Source of the DNA: Qipengyuania flava
GTDB taxonomy: Bacteria; Pseudomonadota; Alphaproteobacteria; Sphingomonadales; Sphingomonadaceae
Direction of reading: 5' to 3'
Assembly: GCF_019448255.1 (NCBI RefSeq)
Contig: NZ_CP080410.1
Span: 868,001 to 932,000, forward strand
DNA: 64,000 bases
Each line of letters begins with the position of its first letter. Positions within the stretch are counted from its first letter, which is position 1. A program made the position numbers and the translations under genes. This document shows, piece by piece, positions 33,242-42,980 of the stretch. Below the pieces are notes generated by a model that was given only the letters and a program-made list of their open reading frames with translations, was not told the DNA's origin and did not search any database.

Positions 33242-35260
33242 ATGAACGATATGGGCAATCCGAACTACCGCACTTTCGACCCGTCCAAGGAAGACGGGGC
33301 GGAACCGCCGCAGCCGCGCAGCAATTCGCTGCGCGACCGGATTCGTCGCAGCGCCGAACAGACAGGCGCTAAGCCGTCCGTATCGCCCTCGGGCTATGTC
33401 CACCAGCAGCCAGAAGCCGCAGCGCCTGCCGCCGAACCGCGCCCGGCTGAACCCGCCAAATCCGCCAGCGAGGCCCCGGCGCAGAACGCGCCGTCCGCGC
33501 CCGCAAAGCAGCCCGTGGCCGAAGCGCCTGCGCAGCGCCCCGCAGCGCAGGCCCAGCCAGCTCCCAAGCTCGGCGAAGCGCCGCCGCGCCCCTCGGAACT
33601 GGCCGCCAAGCCCGTCGAAGAGAAGAAGCCCGAACCCAAGGCCGATCCTGACAGCGTCAGCGAAAACGCGCTGCAGCCGATCGGTGTCGTGCTGGAAATC
33701 GCCGGTTCGGGATCGATGATCGCCATCGACCTCCAGCGCCTCAACGAATGCGCCGAGGACGAGGACCCGTCGATCGCCATGGCCGGCCAGGTTGGCTCGC
33801 AGATCAAAATCCGCGTCGGCAACAGCTGGCTTCTCGCCAGCGTCCGCAACCAGAAACAGGACCGCAAGGCGGGCAGCATTCTGGCCAACATCGACTTCCT
33901 CGGCGAAGGGATCGAGGAAAAGCTCACTGGCAAGCTGCACGGCTTCCGCCGCGGTGTGACCCGCTATCCGACTCCTGGCGCCATGGTTTATCCCGCCTCG
34001 ACGCCCGACCTCAAGCAGGTCTACGCCAGCGATGGCCGCAGCGCGGTGACGATCGGGCGCGTCTATCCGACCAAGGACATTCGCGCTGGCCTTTATGTCG
34101 ACGCCATGCTCGGCAAGCACTTCGCGCTGCTGGGGTCGACCGGTACCGGTAAATCGACCAGTGCTGCGCTGATCCTGCACCGCATCTGCGAGGCCGCGCC
34201 TGAAGGTCACATCGTGATGATCGACCCGCACGGCGAATACTCGGCCGCCTTCCGCAATACGGGCGTCATTCTCGACGTCTCGAACCTGCAGATGCCGTAC
34301 TGGATCATGAACTTCGAGGAACATTGCGAAGTCCTGCTGACCAGCAACGGCAACGACCGGCAGGTCGATGCCGACATTCTCGCCAAGGCGCTGCTCCATG
34401 CGCGCAGCAAGAGCCGGCTTGCCGAAAGCATGGGCAAGATCACGGTGGATTCGCCGATTCCCTACCTGCTGTCCGACCTGTCGAACGCGATCCAGGACGC
34501 GATGGGCAAGCTCGACAAGTCGACCACGTCGGCGCCCTACATGCGAATCAAGAACAAGCTCGAAGAGATCAAGGGCGATCCGCGCTACCAGTTCATGTTC
34601 TCCGGCATGCTCGTGGCCGACACCATGGCCGACTTCATCGGCAAGGTTTTCCGCATGCCGTCGAACGGCAAGCCGATCTCGATCATCGACGTCTCTGGCG
34701 TGCCTTCCGACATCACCGCGACCGTGGTCGCCGTGCTCAGCCGCCTGGTGTTCGATTTCGCCATCTGGGGCCGCGAGGAACGCACCTCGCCGATCCTGCT
34801 CGTGTGCGAGGAAGCCCACCGTTACGTGCCGAGCGAGAAGAACGCCGACGGCAACTCGGTCGGCACCATCCTGTCGCGTATCGCCAAGGAAGGCCGTAAA
34901 TACGGCATCTCGCTAGGCCTGATCACGCAGCGTCCTTCCGACCTTGCCGAAGGCGTGCTGTCGCAGTGCGGTACGATCCTCTCGATGCGCCTCAACAACG
35001 ACCGTGACCAGGAATTTGTGCGCGCAGCCATGCCCGAAGGCGCACGCGGCTTCCTCGATGCGATCCCGGCGCTGCGCAACCGCGAGGTCATCGTCTGCGG
35101 CGAAGGTGTCGCCATCCCGATCCGCGTGAGCTTCGACAACCTCGAGGAATCGAAACGTCCGGCCTCGGAAGACCCCAGCTTCGTCGAGCTGTGGAACAAG
35201 ACCGGCGGTGAAGAGGATATCGTCCAGCGCACCGTGCAGCGCTGGCGGAGCCAAGGCTGA
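33242..35260 (+). CDS. HerA-like P-loop ATPase (DUF87) with Ala/Pro-rich N-terminus
   Basis: A 672-residue protein. Residues 1-135 are a disordered Ala/Pro/Gln-rich extension. A HerA-type beta-barrel comes next (about 145-250), then a FtsK/HerA RecA fold with Walker A GSTGTGKST near 296-304, Walker B ILLVCEEAHRYVP, and the arginine-finger or sensor region QRPSDLAEGVLSQCGT. HerA pumps or unwinds DNA, usually with the nuclease NurA, but no nurA gene is adjacent. An ATG two codons later is a plausible alternative start. Three hairpins follow the gene. Confidence 0.87.
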   Translation: MNDMGNPNYRTFDPSKEDGAEPPQPRSNSLRDRIRRSAEQTGAKPSVSPSGYVHQQPEAAAPAAEPRPAEPAKSASEAPAQNAPSAPAKQPVAEAPAQRPAAQAQPAPKLGEAPPRPSELAAKPVEEKKPEPKADPDSVSENALQPIGVVLEIAGSGSMIAIDLQRLNECAEDEDPSIAMAGQVGSQIKIRVGNSWLLASVRNQKQDRKAGSILANIDFLGEGIEEKLTGKLHGFRRGVTRYPTPGAMVYPASTPDLKQVYASDGRSAVTIGRVYPTKDIRAGLYVDAMLGKHFALLGSTGTGKSTSAALILHRICEAAPEGHIVMIDPHGEYSAAFRNTGVILDVSNLQMPYWIMNFEEHCEVLLTSNGNDRQVDADILAKALLHARSKSRLAESMGKITVDSPIPYLLSDLSNAIQDAMGKLDKSTTSAPYMRIKNKLEEIKGDPRYQFMFSGMLVADTMADFIGKVFRMPSNGKPISIIDVSGVPSDITATVVAVLSRLVFDFAIWGREERTSPILLVCEEAHRYVPSEKNADGNSVGTILSRIAKEGRKYGISLGLITQRPSDLAEGVLSQCGTILSMRLNNDRDQEFVRAAMPEGARGFLDAIPALRNREVIVCGEGVAIPIRVSFDNLEESKRPASEDPSFVELWNKTGGEEDIVQRTVQRWRSQG

Positions 35261-35272
35261 TATCTTGCTTAT

Positions 35273-35369
35273 CGAACCCGCATCCGCGGGTTCGTCCTCG
35301 CTAGATGTGCGGCAAGCCGCACCCGCTGCGGGCGGGCGGTCGCCCTTGCCGTTCGCTGATCGCGAACGG
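35273..35369. repeat. Cluster of three palindromes after the HerA-like gene
   Basis: Three perfect hairpins occur in about 100 bases: 35273-35281 with 35286-35294 (9 bp), 35307-35312 with 35317-35322 (6 bp), and 35349-35356 with 35362-35369 (8 bp). GC-rich inverted segments lie between them. The region separates convergent genes (HerA-like and queE). It may be a repetitive extragenic palindromic element or a multi-hairpin terminator; no T-run follows any of them. Confidence 0.6.
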
Positions 35370-35385
35370 TACAGCCGCTTGCCGG

Positions 35386-36120
35386 CTAAGTTCCGCGCGT
35401 ATCCCCGAAGAGGTGGATATGCAGGCGGTCACTCATTCGGAAACCGTGCTTCACGCATAGCTCGGCGAGCCATGCCTCGCGGTTGCGCAAGGTCGCGCTG
35501 TCGGTGCCTTCGGGCATCAGGAAGACGTGACCCGGCCTGAAGCGGTAGCGATCGCGCAAGAGCAGCACGTCATCCACGTCCGAAGGCTCGGCAATCACGA
35601 ACTTGAACCACGCCCGCGGGTCGGTGGCGTAGGCGTCGAGCCGTTCGGGCAGCAGCGCCAGCTCGGCCGGGTTGCCGCTGTGTGCAAGCTTGGGGCTGAC
35701 ATTGAACTGGTCGATGCGGATATCGAGCGGCACGGGCGCCTTGGTGGTCCCATTGGTTTCGACTTCCACCGTCATATCGGGCAGCCGTTCGAGCAACTGG
35801 GCGAGGGCGGGCGCCTGCAGCAGCGGCTCGCCGCCGGTGATGACGAGCCGGTTTTGGCCGAGCGCCTCGATCCGCGCGGCCACCTCGGCCACCTCCAGCG
35901 TGACCTGATTGGCCTTGCGTTCGAACGTCACGCCATCACGGTGCGGCCGGTCGTCGCCCTCGAAATGCCAGGTGTAGGCCGTATCGCACCACACGCAGGC
36001 AAGGTTGCAGCGCGAGAGGCGCACGAAGGTGCAGGGCGAGCCCATGCTCGGCCCTTCGCCCTGGACGGAGGCAAAGATCTCTGGCCCGCCGCTGTCGTCG
36101 GTGGCAAGGATTAGGGGCAT
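35386..36120 (-). CDS. queE: 7-carboxy-7-deazaguanine synthase QueE
   Basis: Radical SAM enzyme that converts carboxy-tetrahydropterin to 7-carboxy-7-deazaguanine in queuosine biosynthesis. The cluster-binding cysteines are 38, 42 and 45 (CNLACVWC, CX3CX2C). The family phrases FASVQGEGPSMG and LVITGGEPLLQ, and the ethanolic FNVSPKL segment are present. No other queuosine genes adjoin. The 244-residue length is normal. Confidence 0.95.
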   Translation of the reverse strand: MPLILATDDSGGPEIFASVQGEGPSMGSPCTFVRLSRCNLACVWCDTAYTWHFEGDDRPHRDGVTFERKANQVTLEVAEVAARIEALGQNRLVITGGEPLLQAPALAQLLERLPDMTVEVETNGTTKAPVPLDIRIDQFNVSPKLAHSGNPAELALLPERLDAYATDPRAWFKFVIAEPSDVDDVLLLRDRYRFRPGHVFLMPEGTDSATLRNREAWLAELCVKHGFRMSDRLHIHLFGDTRGT

Positions 36121-36207
36121 GGGTAGGCGTTTTGGATTGCGGTGGTCATGCTGCGCGGCCCTATGGCACGAAACGCCGACGTGGGAAATTCCTCTGCCCG
36201 GCGCTGC

Positions 36208-37023
36208 TCAGTGCCATTGCTCCGGGTCGATCGCCAGAAGCTTCTGGAGCTGAACGTACAGGGCAGGCTCTTCGCGGCGCAGCGCCTGCGGTTTCTCGAA
36301 AAACGTGACGATGGCCTCGGCGAAAAACTCCTGATGGTTTGTCGCGCCATAAGGGTCGATCAGCGTAGGCTCGCCGCGCTCGAGACGACCAATATGGTCC
36401 TCGTAGGCCTCGAGCATCGCCTGCTCCCACCCGGCATAGCGCTGGCCCTTGCTCAAGATTGGGATGCCGTTGACGTGGCCGCTCAGCCCGTCGAGTTGAT
36501 GGGCGAATTCGTGGATCACCACATTGTGGCCGTCGCTCGTATCGAGTCCGCCGTGCAGCGCATCGTCCCATGACAGAACCACCGGACCATGCGCCCAGCT
36601 TTCGCCGAGGGTGGCATGATGGCTGTCGTGCACCAACTCGCCATCGGGCGTGCCACGCCCGGTGAGGAAGGCGGCGGGATAGACCAGCACGTTCCGCAAG
36701 GTATCGTACCACGCCGGACTGTTGACGATCAGCAGGCAGGCTTGCGCAGCGATCGAGAGGCGCATTTCCTCGGTCACTTCCAGCCCGTTGATGCCCCGGA
36801 AGGTCACTTGGTCGAAGAACAGGTTCATCTTCCCCTCGAGCGATGCGCGCAAAGGGGCGGGCAGGCGCGTGACAAGCGGCACAAGCCGCTCGACCACCGC
36901 GCGCTGCTCGGCGCCGAGCGGCGATGCCAGAAGCTTTGCGCGCCTCTGGCGCCGCCATAGCCAGCGTGCAGCCAGCAAAGCTGCGCCGAGCAGGAGCGCG
37001 CCAAGTACGATCCACGAGGTCAT
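36208..37023 (-). CDS. mtfA: MtfA-like zinc peptidase
   Basis: Zinc-dependent aminopeptidase related to E. coli MtfA, which binds the repressor Mlc and modulates PTS glucose transport. An N-terminal hydrophobic helix (residues 4-24) is added here. The HEXXH motif is HEFAH at 171-175, with the preceding conserved GHNVVI and the third-ligand region ATNHQEFFAEAIVTFFE. Length of 271 is family-like. No Mlc or PTS gene adjoins, so the target is open. Confidence 0.9.
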   Translation of the reverse strand: MTSWIVLGALLLGAALLAARWLWRRQRRAKLLASPLGAEQRAVVERLVPLVTRLPAPLRASLEGKMNLFFDQVTFRGINGLEVTEEMRLSIAAQACLLIVNSPAWYDTLRNVLVYPAAFLTGRGTPDGELVHDSHHATLGESWAHGPVVLSWDDALHGGLDTSDGHNVVIHEFAHQLDGLSGHVNGIPILSKGQRYAGWEQAMLEAYEDHIGRLERGEPTLIDPYGATNHQEFFAEAIVTFFEKPQALRREEPALYVQLQKLLAIDPEQWH

Positions 37024-37066
37024 GCCTCAGAGGTAGGATGCACCTGCGCGATTGGTAGAGGCGTTC

Positions 37067-39775
37067 CTATCCCAGACGCTTAAGCGCCGCTTCGAGGCGT
37101 TCGACTTCGGCGGTGTGGTGCGCATGGTCGGCGCGGGCCTTCTCGACCGCTTCGGGTTTGGCGCGTTCCACGAAGTTGGCGTTGCCGAGACGCCCTTCGA
37201 GCGATTTGGCTTCCTTGCGCGAAGATTCGAGGGCTTTTTCTAGACGGGCCTTTTCCGCCGCAATGTCGATCACGCCTTCGAGCGGGATGACGAACTCGTC
37301 CTCGCCCGCCGCGATCTGCATGGCAGCACCGGCCGGAGCTTCGCCGAAGGTGACGGGCGTCAGGCGCGCGAGACGCTCTATCGCAGCCGCACTGGCACCC
37401 ACCACCGATTTCGCCAGCGGGCTGGGCGCAGCACAGAAGGCTTCCAGTTTCGCGCCCGGCGAAATGCCGAGTTCGTTCTTGGCCGTACGCGTTGCGCTGG
37501 TGAGGGCGATCAGCCAGTCGATCTCGGCCTTGGCGTCGGCGTCCACGCTCGCGCCCGGCTCGGGCCACTTGGCGGTGATCAGCGGATAGTCCGCGCGGTC
37601 ACCCTGCTTCGACCACAGCTCTTCGGTGATGAACGGCATGAAGGGGTGCAGCATGACGAAGATCTGGTCGAGCGCCCAGCCGGCGACAGCCTTGGTCTCC
37701 TCGTCGATCGAGCCCTTGATGAGCTCCAGGTACCAGTCGCAGAACCGGTCCCACACGAAGTGGTAGATCGTGTTCGCGGCGGCATCGAAGCGCAGTTCGG
37801 CGAGCGCGGCGTCGAGCGCATTCTTGGTCTCGACGACCTCGCCGATGATCCAGCGGTTGACCGCGTGGGAGGCGGCGGGCGCTTCCAGCGTGGTGCTCGC
37901 CCCGATGCCGTTCGATTGGCAGAAACGCGTGGCATTCCAGAGCTTGGTCGCAAAGTTACGATAGCCCTCGATGCGCTTGTCATCCATCTTGATGTCGCGG
38001 CCCTGGCTTTCCATCGCCGCCATGAAGAACCTGAGCGCATCGGCGCCGTACTGGTCGATGAGGCCGAGCGGATCGACGACATTGCCCTTGGACTTGGACA
38101 TCTTCTGCCCGTCCGCCGCGCGCACCAGGCCGTGCAGGTAGAGCTTGGGCCAGGGCGCCTGGCCCATGTTGTACTGGCCCATCATCATCATGCGCGCATC
38201 CCAGAAGAACAGGATGTCGAAGCCGGAAATGAGCAAGTCGTTGGGGAAGTGCTTGTCCAGCAGGTCGGTGTTTTCCGGCCAGCCGAGCGTGGCGAAGGGC
38301 CACAGGGCGGACGAGAACCAGGTGTCGAGCACGTCGCTGTCACGGGTCAGTGCAACGCCGTCGCCGGCCTGGTCCTGCGCCTCTTCCTCGGTCATGGCGA
38401 CATAGGCCTTGCCGGCCTCGTCGTACCACGCCGGGATCCGGTGACCCCACCAGAGCTGGCGGCTGACGCACCAGGGCTGGATGTTCTCCATCCAGTTGAA
38501 GAAGGTCTTTTCCCAGGCCTTGGGCACGATCTCGATCGCGCCGCTCTTCACCTGTTCGATCGGCGTTGCCGCGAGCTTCTCCGCATCAACATACCACTGG
38601 TCGGTCAGCCAGGGCTCGATGACCACGCCGCCGCGGTCGCCGAAGGGCGTGGCGATAGTGCGCGGTTCGGCGTCGAGTTCGATCTCTTCGCCCTTCTTGG
38701 TCTTGCTGATGTGCGGGATCAGGCAGCCGAGCTCCTTGAGGCGCGCCACGACCAGCTCGCGCGCGCCGTCCACGCCGTCGCGCTTGAAGCGGTGCAGGCC
38801 GAGGAATTCCTCCGGCACCAGCCCGTCGGCGGTCTGGCACACGTTCGCTTCGCCATCGAGCATGTTGAGCATGTCGGCCGCTGCGATGCCGGCGCGCTTG
38901 CCGACGTCGAAGTCGTTGAAATCGTGGCCCGGCGTGATCTTCACCGCGCCCGAGCCGAGTTCGGGATCGGCATGCTCGTCGGCCACGATCGGAACGCGGC
39001 GGCCGGTGATCGGCAGGACGACATGCTTGCCGACAACGCTTTTGTAGCGCTCGTCATCGGGATGTACGGCCACCGCCATGTCGGCGAGCATTGTTTCGGG
39101 GCGCGTGGTCGCAACCTCGATATAGTCGCGGCCATCATCCAGCGTGACGCCGTCTTCCAGCGGGTATTTGAAGTGCCAGAAATGGCCCTTCACATCGCTT
39201 GTCTCGACCTCGAGGTCGGAAATCGCGGTCTTGAGCTTGGGGTCCCAGTTCACCAGCCGCTTGTCGCGGTAGATCAGCCCGTCGTTGTAGAGATCCACGA
39301 AGACCTTGAGCACGGCGTCAGTGAAGTGCGGGTCCATCGTGAACTGCTCTCTCGACCAGTCCATCGAACAGCCAAGGCGGCGCAGCTGGCGGGTGATGGT
39401 GCCGCCGCTTTCTTCCTTCCACTCCCACACCTTCGCCACGAAATCCTCGCGGCTGTAGTTGGTGCGCTTGTCCTGCTTCGCCTCGAGCTGGCGTTCCACG
39501 ACCATCTGCGTCGCGATGCCCGCGTGGTCGGTGCCCACGACCCACAGCGCGTCCTTGCCGCGCAGGCGTTCGTAGCGGACCATTACGTCCTGCAGAGTGT
39601 TGTCGAGCGCATGCCCGATGTGAAGGCTGCCAGTCACGTTGGGCGGCGGGTTCACGATCGTATAGGGCTGCGCGTCGGCGCGTTCCGGACGGAACAGGCC
39701 GTTCTCCTCCCAATGCGCGTACCAGCGCGCTTCGATATCGGCAGGGTCGAAAGTCTTGGGTAGCTCGGTGCTCAT
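37067..39775 (-). CDS. valS: Valyl-tRNA synthetase
   Basis: Class I aminoacyl-tRNA synthetase that charges tRNA-Val. HIGH at residues 52-55 in [11 protein letters not shown] and KMSKS at 558-562 are intact, the editing domain shows [13 protein letters not shown], and a C-terminal coiled-coil (residues about 835-902, rich in Glu/Lys/Ala) matches ValS. The 902-residue length is normal. It starts at ATG 39775; the frame runs on upstream through a large inverted repeat without protein-like sequence. Confidence 0.98.
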   Translation of the reverse strand: MSTELPKTFDPADIEARWYAHWEENGLFRPERADAQPYTIVNPPPNVTGSLHIGHALDNTLQDVMVRYERLRGKDALWVVGTDHAGIATQMVVERQLEAKQDKRTNYSREDFVAKVWEWKEESGGTITRQLRRLGCSMDWSREQFTMDPHFTDAVLKVFVDLYNDGLIYRDKRLVNWDPKLKTAISDLEVETSDVKGHFWHFKYPLEDGVTLDDGRDYIEVATTRPETMLADMAVAVHPDDERYKSVVGKHVVLPITGRRVPIVADEHADPELGSGAVKITPGHDFNDFDVGKRAGIAAADMLNMLDGEANVCQTADGLVPEEFLGLHRFKRDGVDGARELVVARLKELGCLIPHISKTKKGEEIELDAEPRTIATPFGDRGGVVIEPWLTDQWYVDAEKLAATPIEQVKSGAIEIVPKAWEKTFFNWMENIQPWCVSRQLWWGHRIPAWYDEAGKAYVAMTEEEAQDQAGDGVALTRDSDVLDTWFSSALWPFATLGWPENTDLLDKHFPNDLLISGFDILFFWDARMMMMGQYNMGQAPWPKLYLHGLVRAADGQKMSKSKGNVVDPLGLIDQYGADALRFFMAAMESQGRDIKMDDKRIEGYRNFATKLWNATRFCQSNGIGASTTLEAPAASHAVNRWIIGEVVETKNALDAALAELRFDAAANTIYHFVWDRFCDWYLELIKGSIDEETKAVAGWALDQIFVMLHPFMPFITEELWSKQGDRADYPLITAKWPEPGASVDADAKAEIDWLIALTSATRTAKNELGISPGAKLEAFCAAPSPLAKSVVGASAAAIERLARLTPVTFGEAPAGAAMQIAAGEDEFVIPLEGVIDIAAEKARLEKALESSRKEAKSLEGRLGNANFVERAKPEAVEKARADHAHHTAEVERLEAALKRLG

Positions 39776-39809
39776 GTATCTCGTCGCTGACGCTTGTGTG
39801 CGGCACCGA

Positions 39810-39874
39810 CCCTCTCCGCCCGCCCGGCCACCCACGGCACAGTAGTTTATGGGTGGCCGGGCGGGCGGAGAGGG
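39810..39874. repeat. Perfect 25-bp inverted repeat between valS and the mla operon
   Basis: Arms 39810-39834 and 39850-39874 are exact reverse complements (the left begins CCCTCTCCGCCCGC), with a 15-base loop. The arms are very GC-rich. It lies 35 bases upstream of valS on its transcribed side and would form a long hairpin in either leader transcript. It resembles a small mobile or extragenic palindrome more than a terminator. Confidence 0.85.
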
Positions 39875-39994
39875 CCGGCGCGGTGGTTCGGTTGGAAATC
39901 CCATGCCAGCGGGCATTGTGCGATGCAACGCCATTGGTGCCTTGGGGATATAGCCGCTTGGCAAGCGACTGATTTCCCCGCATACCGCATCGCA

Positions 39995-41107
39995 ATGGGT
40001 GGTTTGGCCGGATACGAACTCGTCGAGGGGGACGACGGAGGCAAGGTGCTTGCCCTGACCGGCCCCTATCTGGTCTCCACAATCGGCTCCATCGACGACG
40101 ATTTGCTGGCGCTCGACATACCCTTGTCGGAAGTCGACATTTCGGGTGTGAGCGAGATCGATACGGTCGGCGCGTGGATGGCGTGCAGCCTCGCCGAAGA
40201 ACACGGAGCTGCCGTCACGGGCGCGACGGAACGAGCCAGCCGGCTGATCGAAGCACTCGACGGCATAGCCGCCACCGAACAGGTCGAGCCCGCTGAAGAC
40301 CCGGTCTGGGAACGCGTACCCCTTGCCATGGGCGAACGGGTCTACGCCATGCGCGGCGGCATACTGGGCGTCCTGAGCTTCCTTGGCGCGCTGATCGTCG
40401 CCACTGGCAGCCTCATCCGCCATCCGCGCCGGTTTCGCTATCTCGCGCTGATCCGCCAGCTCGAGCTGGTCGGTGTCTCCGCTTTGCCGATCATCGGCTT
40501 GATGAGTTTCCTCATTGGGATCGTCATTGCCCAGCAGGGCGCGGTGCAGCTGGCGCAGTTCGGGGCCGAGACGCTGACCGTGAACCTCGTTGGCCGGATT
40601 ACCCTGCGCGAACTGGGCGTGTTGATGACCGCGATCATGGTTGCAGGCCGTTCGGGCAGCGCCTTTGCTGCGCAGATCGGCACGATGAAGCTTACCGAAG
40701 AAGTCGACGCCATGCGCACCATCGGCATTTCACCGGTCGAAGCGCTGGTCATGCCGCGCATCCTGGCCGCGATTCTGATGATGCCGCTGCTCGGCTTCTA
40801 TGCGGCAGGCGTAGCTATTGTCGGCGGCGCGGTGGTGGGTGACCTGATGCTGGGTATCCCCTTTTGGACCTTCCTTGCGCGCATCCAGGACGTGGTGCCG
40901 ACCTACGATCTTTGGGTCGGGCTGATCAAGGCCCCGGTCTTCGGCCTGATCGTGGCGCTCGCAGGCTGCTACCATGGTATGCAGGTGAAGGGGAATTCCG
41001 AGGAGGTTGGCCTCAGGACCACCATGGCGGTGGTGACCGGCATTTTCGCGGTGATCGTGCTCGATGCGTTCTTCGCCGTCTTCTTCACCGAGATCGGGTG
41101 GGGCTGA
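39995..41107 (+). CDS. mlaE: Lipid transport permease with N-terminal STAS domain (MlaE)
   Basis: Permease of the MCE-type ABC transporter that moves phospholipids between the outer and inner membranes. Residues 1-100 form a STAS-like domain ([27 protein letters not shown]), a role usually played by the separate protein MlaB. The permease core contains the MlaE signature [20 protein letters not shown] and five to six helices. The start is ATG 39995; the open frame upstream would cross the inverted repeat. The stop overlaps the ATPase start as TGATG. Confidence 0.9.
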   Translation: MGGLAGYELVEGDDGGKVLALTGPYLVSTIGSIDDDLLALDIPLSEVDISGVSEIDTVGAWMACSLAEEHGAAVTGATERASRLIEALDGIAATEQVEPAEDPVWERVPLAMGERVYAMRGGILGVLSFLGALIVATGSLIRHPRRFRYLALIRQLELVGVSALPIIGLMSFLIGIVIAQQGAVQLAQFGAETLTVNLVGRITLRELGVLMTAIMVAGRSGSAFAAQIGTMKLTEEVDAMRTIGISPVEALVMPRILAAILMMPLLGFYAAGVAIVGGAVVGDLMLGIPFWTFLARIQDVVPTYDLWVGLIKAPVFGLIVALAGCYHGMQVKGNSEEVGLRTTMAVVTGIFAVIVLDAFFAVFFTEIGWG

Positions 41108-42015
41108 TGGCGCAGGACGACACCGGCCGCCCGCTCGACAAGCACGAACGCTATCGCGGCGAACACCCGATCGTGGTCGAAGGGCTCAAGAACCAGTTCG
41201 GCGAGCAGGTCGTTCACGAGCATCTCGACCTCAAGGTCCGGCGCGGCGAGATCATCGGCGTGGTCGGCGGCTCGGGTACGGGCAAGAGCGTGCTGATGCG
41301 CTCGATCATCGGCTTGCAGCCGCCCACCGCGGGCCAGATCAAGGTGTTCGGCAAGTCCATCGACGACATCGTGCCCGAAGAGGACGAAGGCATTCGCAAC
41401 CGCTGGGGCGTTCTGTTCCAGGGCGGGGCGCTGTTCTCCACCCTGACGGTGGGCGAGAATGTCGAAGTGCCGCTCAAGCAGTTCTACCCGGATATCGCGC
41501 CCGAACTGCGCCACGAGATTGCACGCTACAAGGTCATGCTCTCGGGCCTGCCCGAGGAAGCGGTGCACAAATACCCGAGCGAGCTGTCGGGCGGCATGAA
41601 GAAGCGTGCCGGTCTTGCCCGCGCGCTGGCGCTCGATCCCGAACTGCTCTTCCTCGACGAACCAACGGCGGGGCTCGACCCGATTGGGGCTGCGGCCTTC
41701 GACCGGCTGACCGACGAATTGCAGGAAACGCTGGGCCTGACCGTATTCCTCATCACCCACGACCTCGATACGCTGCACGAGATTTGCGACCGCGTGGCGG
41801 TGCTGGCGGACAAGAGGGTGATCGCGGTTGATACCGTCCCCAATCTCATGGAACTCGACCATCCCTGGATACAGGAATACTTCAACGGGCCGCGCGGACG
41901 GGCGGCTCTCACGGCGCAGGCGCTCGACGAATTGCGCCAGCACATGGATAAGCCCATGGCGGCGCACGCGGTCAAAGCGTTGGACAAAGCGGACTTCAGC
42001 AAGGATAAGGCTTAG
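41107..42015 (+). CDS. mlaF: Lipid transport ABC ATPase (MlaF)
   Basis: The ATPase subunit that powers MlaE. Walker A is GGSGTGKS at 54-61, the signature is LSGGMKKR, and Walker B is LLFLDEPTAGLDP. The MlaF-type long Q-loop FQGGALFSTLTVGENV is present. A C-terminal extension of about 40 residues past the core is longer than in E. coli. Start by overlap with mlaE. Confidence 0.95.
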   Translation: MAQDDTGRPLDKHERYRGEHPIVVEGLKNQFGEQVVHEHLDLKVRRGEIIGVVGGSGTGKSVLMRSIIGLQPPTAGQIKVFGKSIDDIVPEEDEGIRNRWGVLFQGGALFSTLTVGENVEVPLKQFYPDIAPELRHEIARYKVMLSGLPEEAVHKYPSELSGGMKKRAGLARALALDPELLFLDEPTAGLDPIGAAAFDRLTDELQETLGLTVFLITHDLDTLHEICDRVAVLADKRVIAVDTVPNLMELDHPWIQEYFNGPRGRAALTAQALDELRQHMDKPMAAHAVKALDKADFSKDKA

Positions 42016-42018
42016 TAC

Positions 42019-42969
42019 ATGGAAACGCGGGCAAATCATGTGTGGGTGGGCGTTGTCACGCTGGCGATCCTCGGAGCGCTCGCCCTGTTCATCGTCTGGC
42101 TGGCGCGGCTGGGGGGCGGCGCCCAGAACGAATACGACATCTTCTTCAAGCAATCGGTCGCCGGCCTTGCCAATGGCAGCTCGGTGGATTTCGCTGGCGT
42201 TCCGGTGGGCCAGGTCACGCAGATCGTGCTGTGGGACAAGGACCCCGAATTCGTCCGCGTGCGCATCAAGGTTCAGGAAGAGGTCCCGATCCTCGTCGGC
42301 ACCACCGCGACCATCCAAGGCAGCTTTACCGGCGTGTCGACCATCACGCTCGACGGCGCGCGCAGCGGCGCCCCGCCGATCAGCTGCGAGACCACGGCCT
42401 GCACCGAAGGCGTGCCGATCATTCCGCCGACCGCAGGCGGCGGTTTCGGCGCCGTGCTTGCCAGCGCCCCGCTGCTGCTCGAACGCCTCGCCACGCTGAC
42501 CGAACGGCTGACGCTGCTGCTGTCGGACAAGAACCAGCAATCGCTCGAAGGCATTCTCGAAAACAGCGAGAAGATGACTGCGGACCTCGCGGCGGCAACG
42601 CCCAAGGTCGAACGGGTCCTCGACGAACTGCAGGTGACCTTGCGCGAATCGAGCGAAGCGCTCGACGCCTTCGAGAAGGTCACCGCATCCACCGACAAGC
42701 TGATCAATCAGGAAGGCGCGGAGCTCGCCAAGCAGCTGCGCGATACGCTGACCTCGGCCAGCGGCGCGGCCAAGGCGCTCGAAGCGACGCTGGAAGATGC
42801 ACGCCCTGCGACAAAGCAGCTTGCTGAAAGCACGCTTCCGGCCGCCGAAGCCACGCTGAAGGACCTGCGCGCGACCAGCCAGGCTCTGCGTAGCGTAACC
42901 GAAAAACTGGACGAACAGGGCGCCGGCGCCCTGCTGTCGAGCCAGCCGCTGCCCGACTACAAGCCGTGA
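42019..42969 (+). CDS. mlaD: MCE-domain protein (MlaD-like)
   Basis: Periplasmic, membrane-anchored lipid-binding subunit. A helix at residues 8-29 anchors it; an MCE domain follows (about 38-115, with GLANGSSVDFAGVPVGQV). The rest is a long helical region rich in Ala/Glu/Leu (about 160-316), similar to longer MCE proteins that form tubes or rods instead of the short MlaD ring. It follows mlaF by three bases. Confidence 0.93.
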   Translation: METRANHVWVGVVTLAILGALALFIVWLARLGGGAQNEYDIFFKQSVAGLANGSSVDFAGVPVGQVTQIVLWDKDPEFVRVRIKVQEEVPILVGTTATIQGSFTGVSTITLDGARSGAPPISCETTACTEGVPIIPPTAGGGFGAVLASAPLLLERLATLTERLTLLLSDKNQQSLEGILENSEKMTADLAAATPKVERVLDELQVTLRESSEALDAFEKVTASTDKLINQEGAELAKQLRDTLTSASGAAKALEATLEDARPATKQLAESTLPAAEATLKDLRATSQALRSVTEKLDEQGAGALLSSQPLPDYKP

Positions 42970-42980
42970 GAGGTAGAGCC

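Noticed and set aside
37646-39763. 705-residue open frame on the plus strand
   Set aside because: It is the complementary shadow of valS and has no family features of its own.
39794-39994. Extended N-terminus of MlaE
   Set aside because: It would be encoded by the inverted repeat and is not protein-like; ATG 39995 begins the STAS-like domain.
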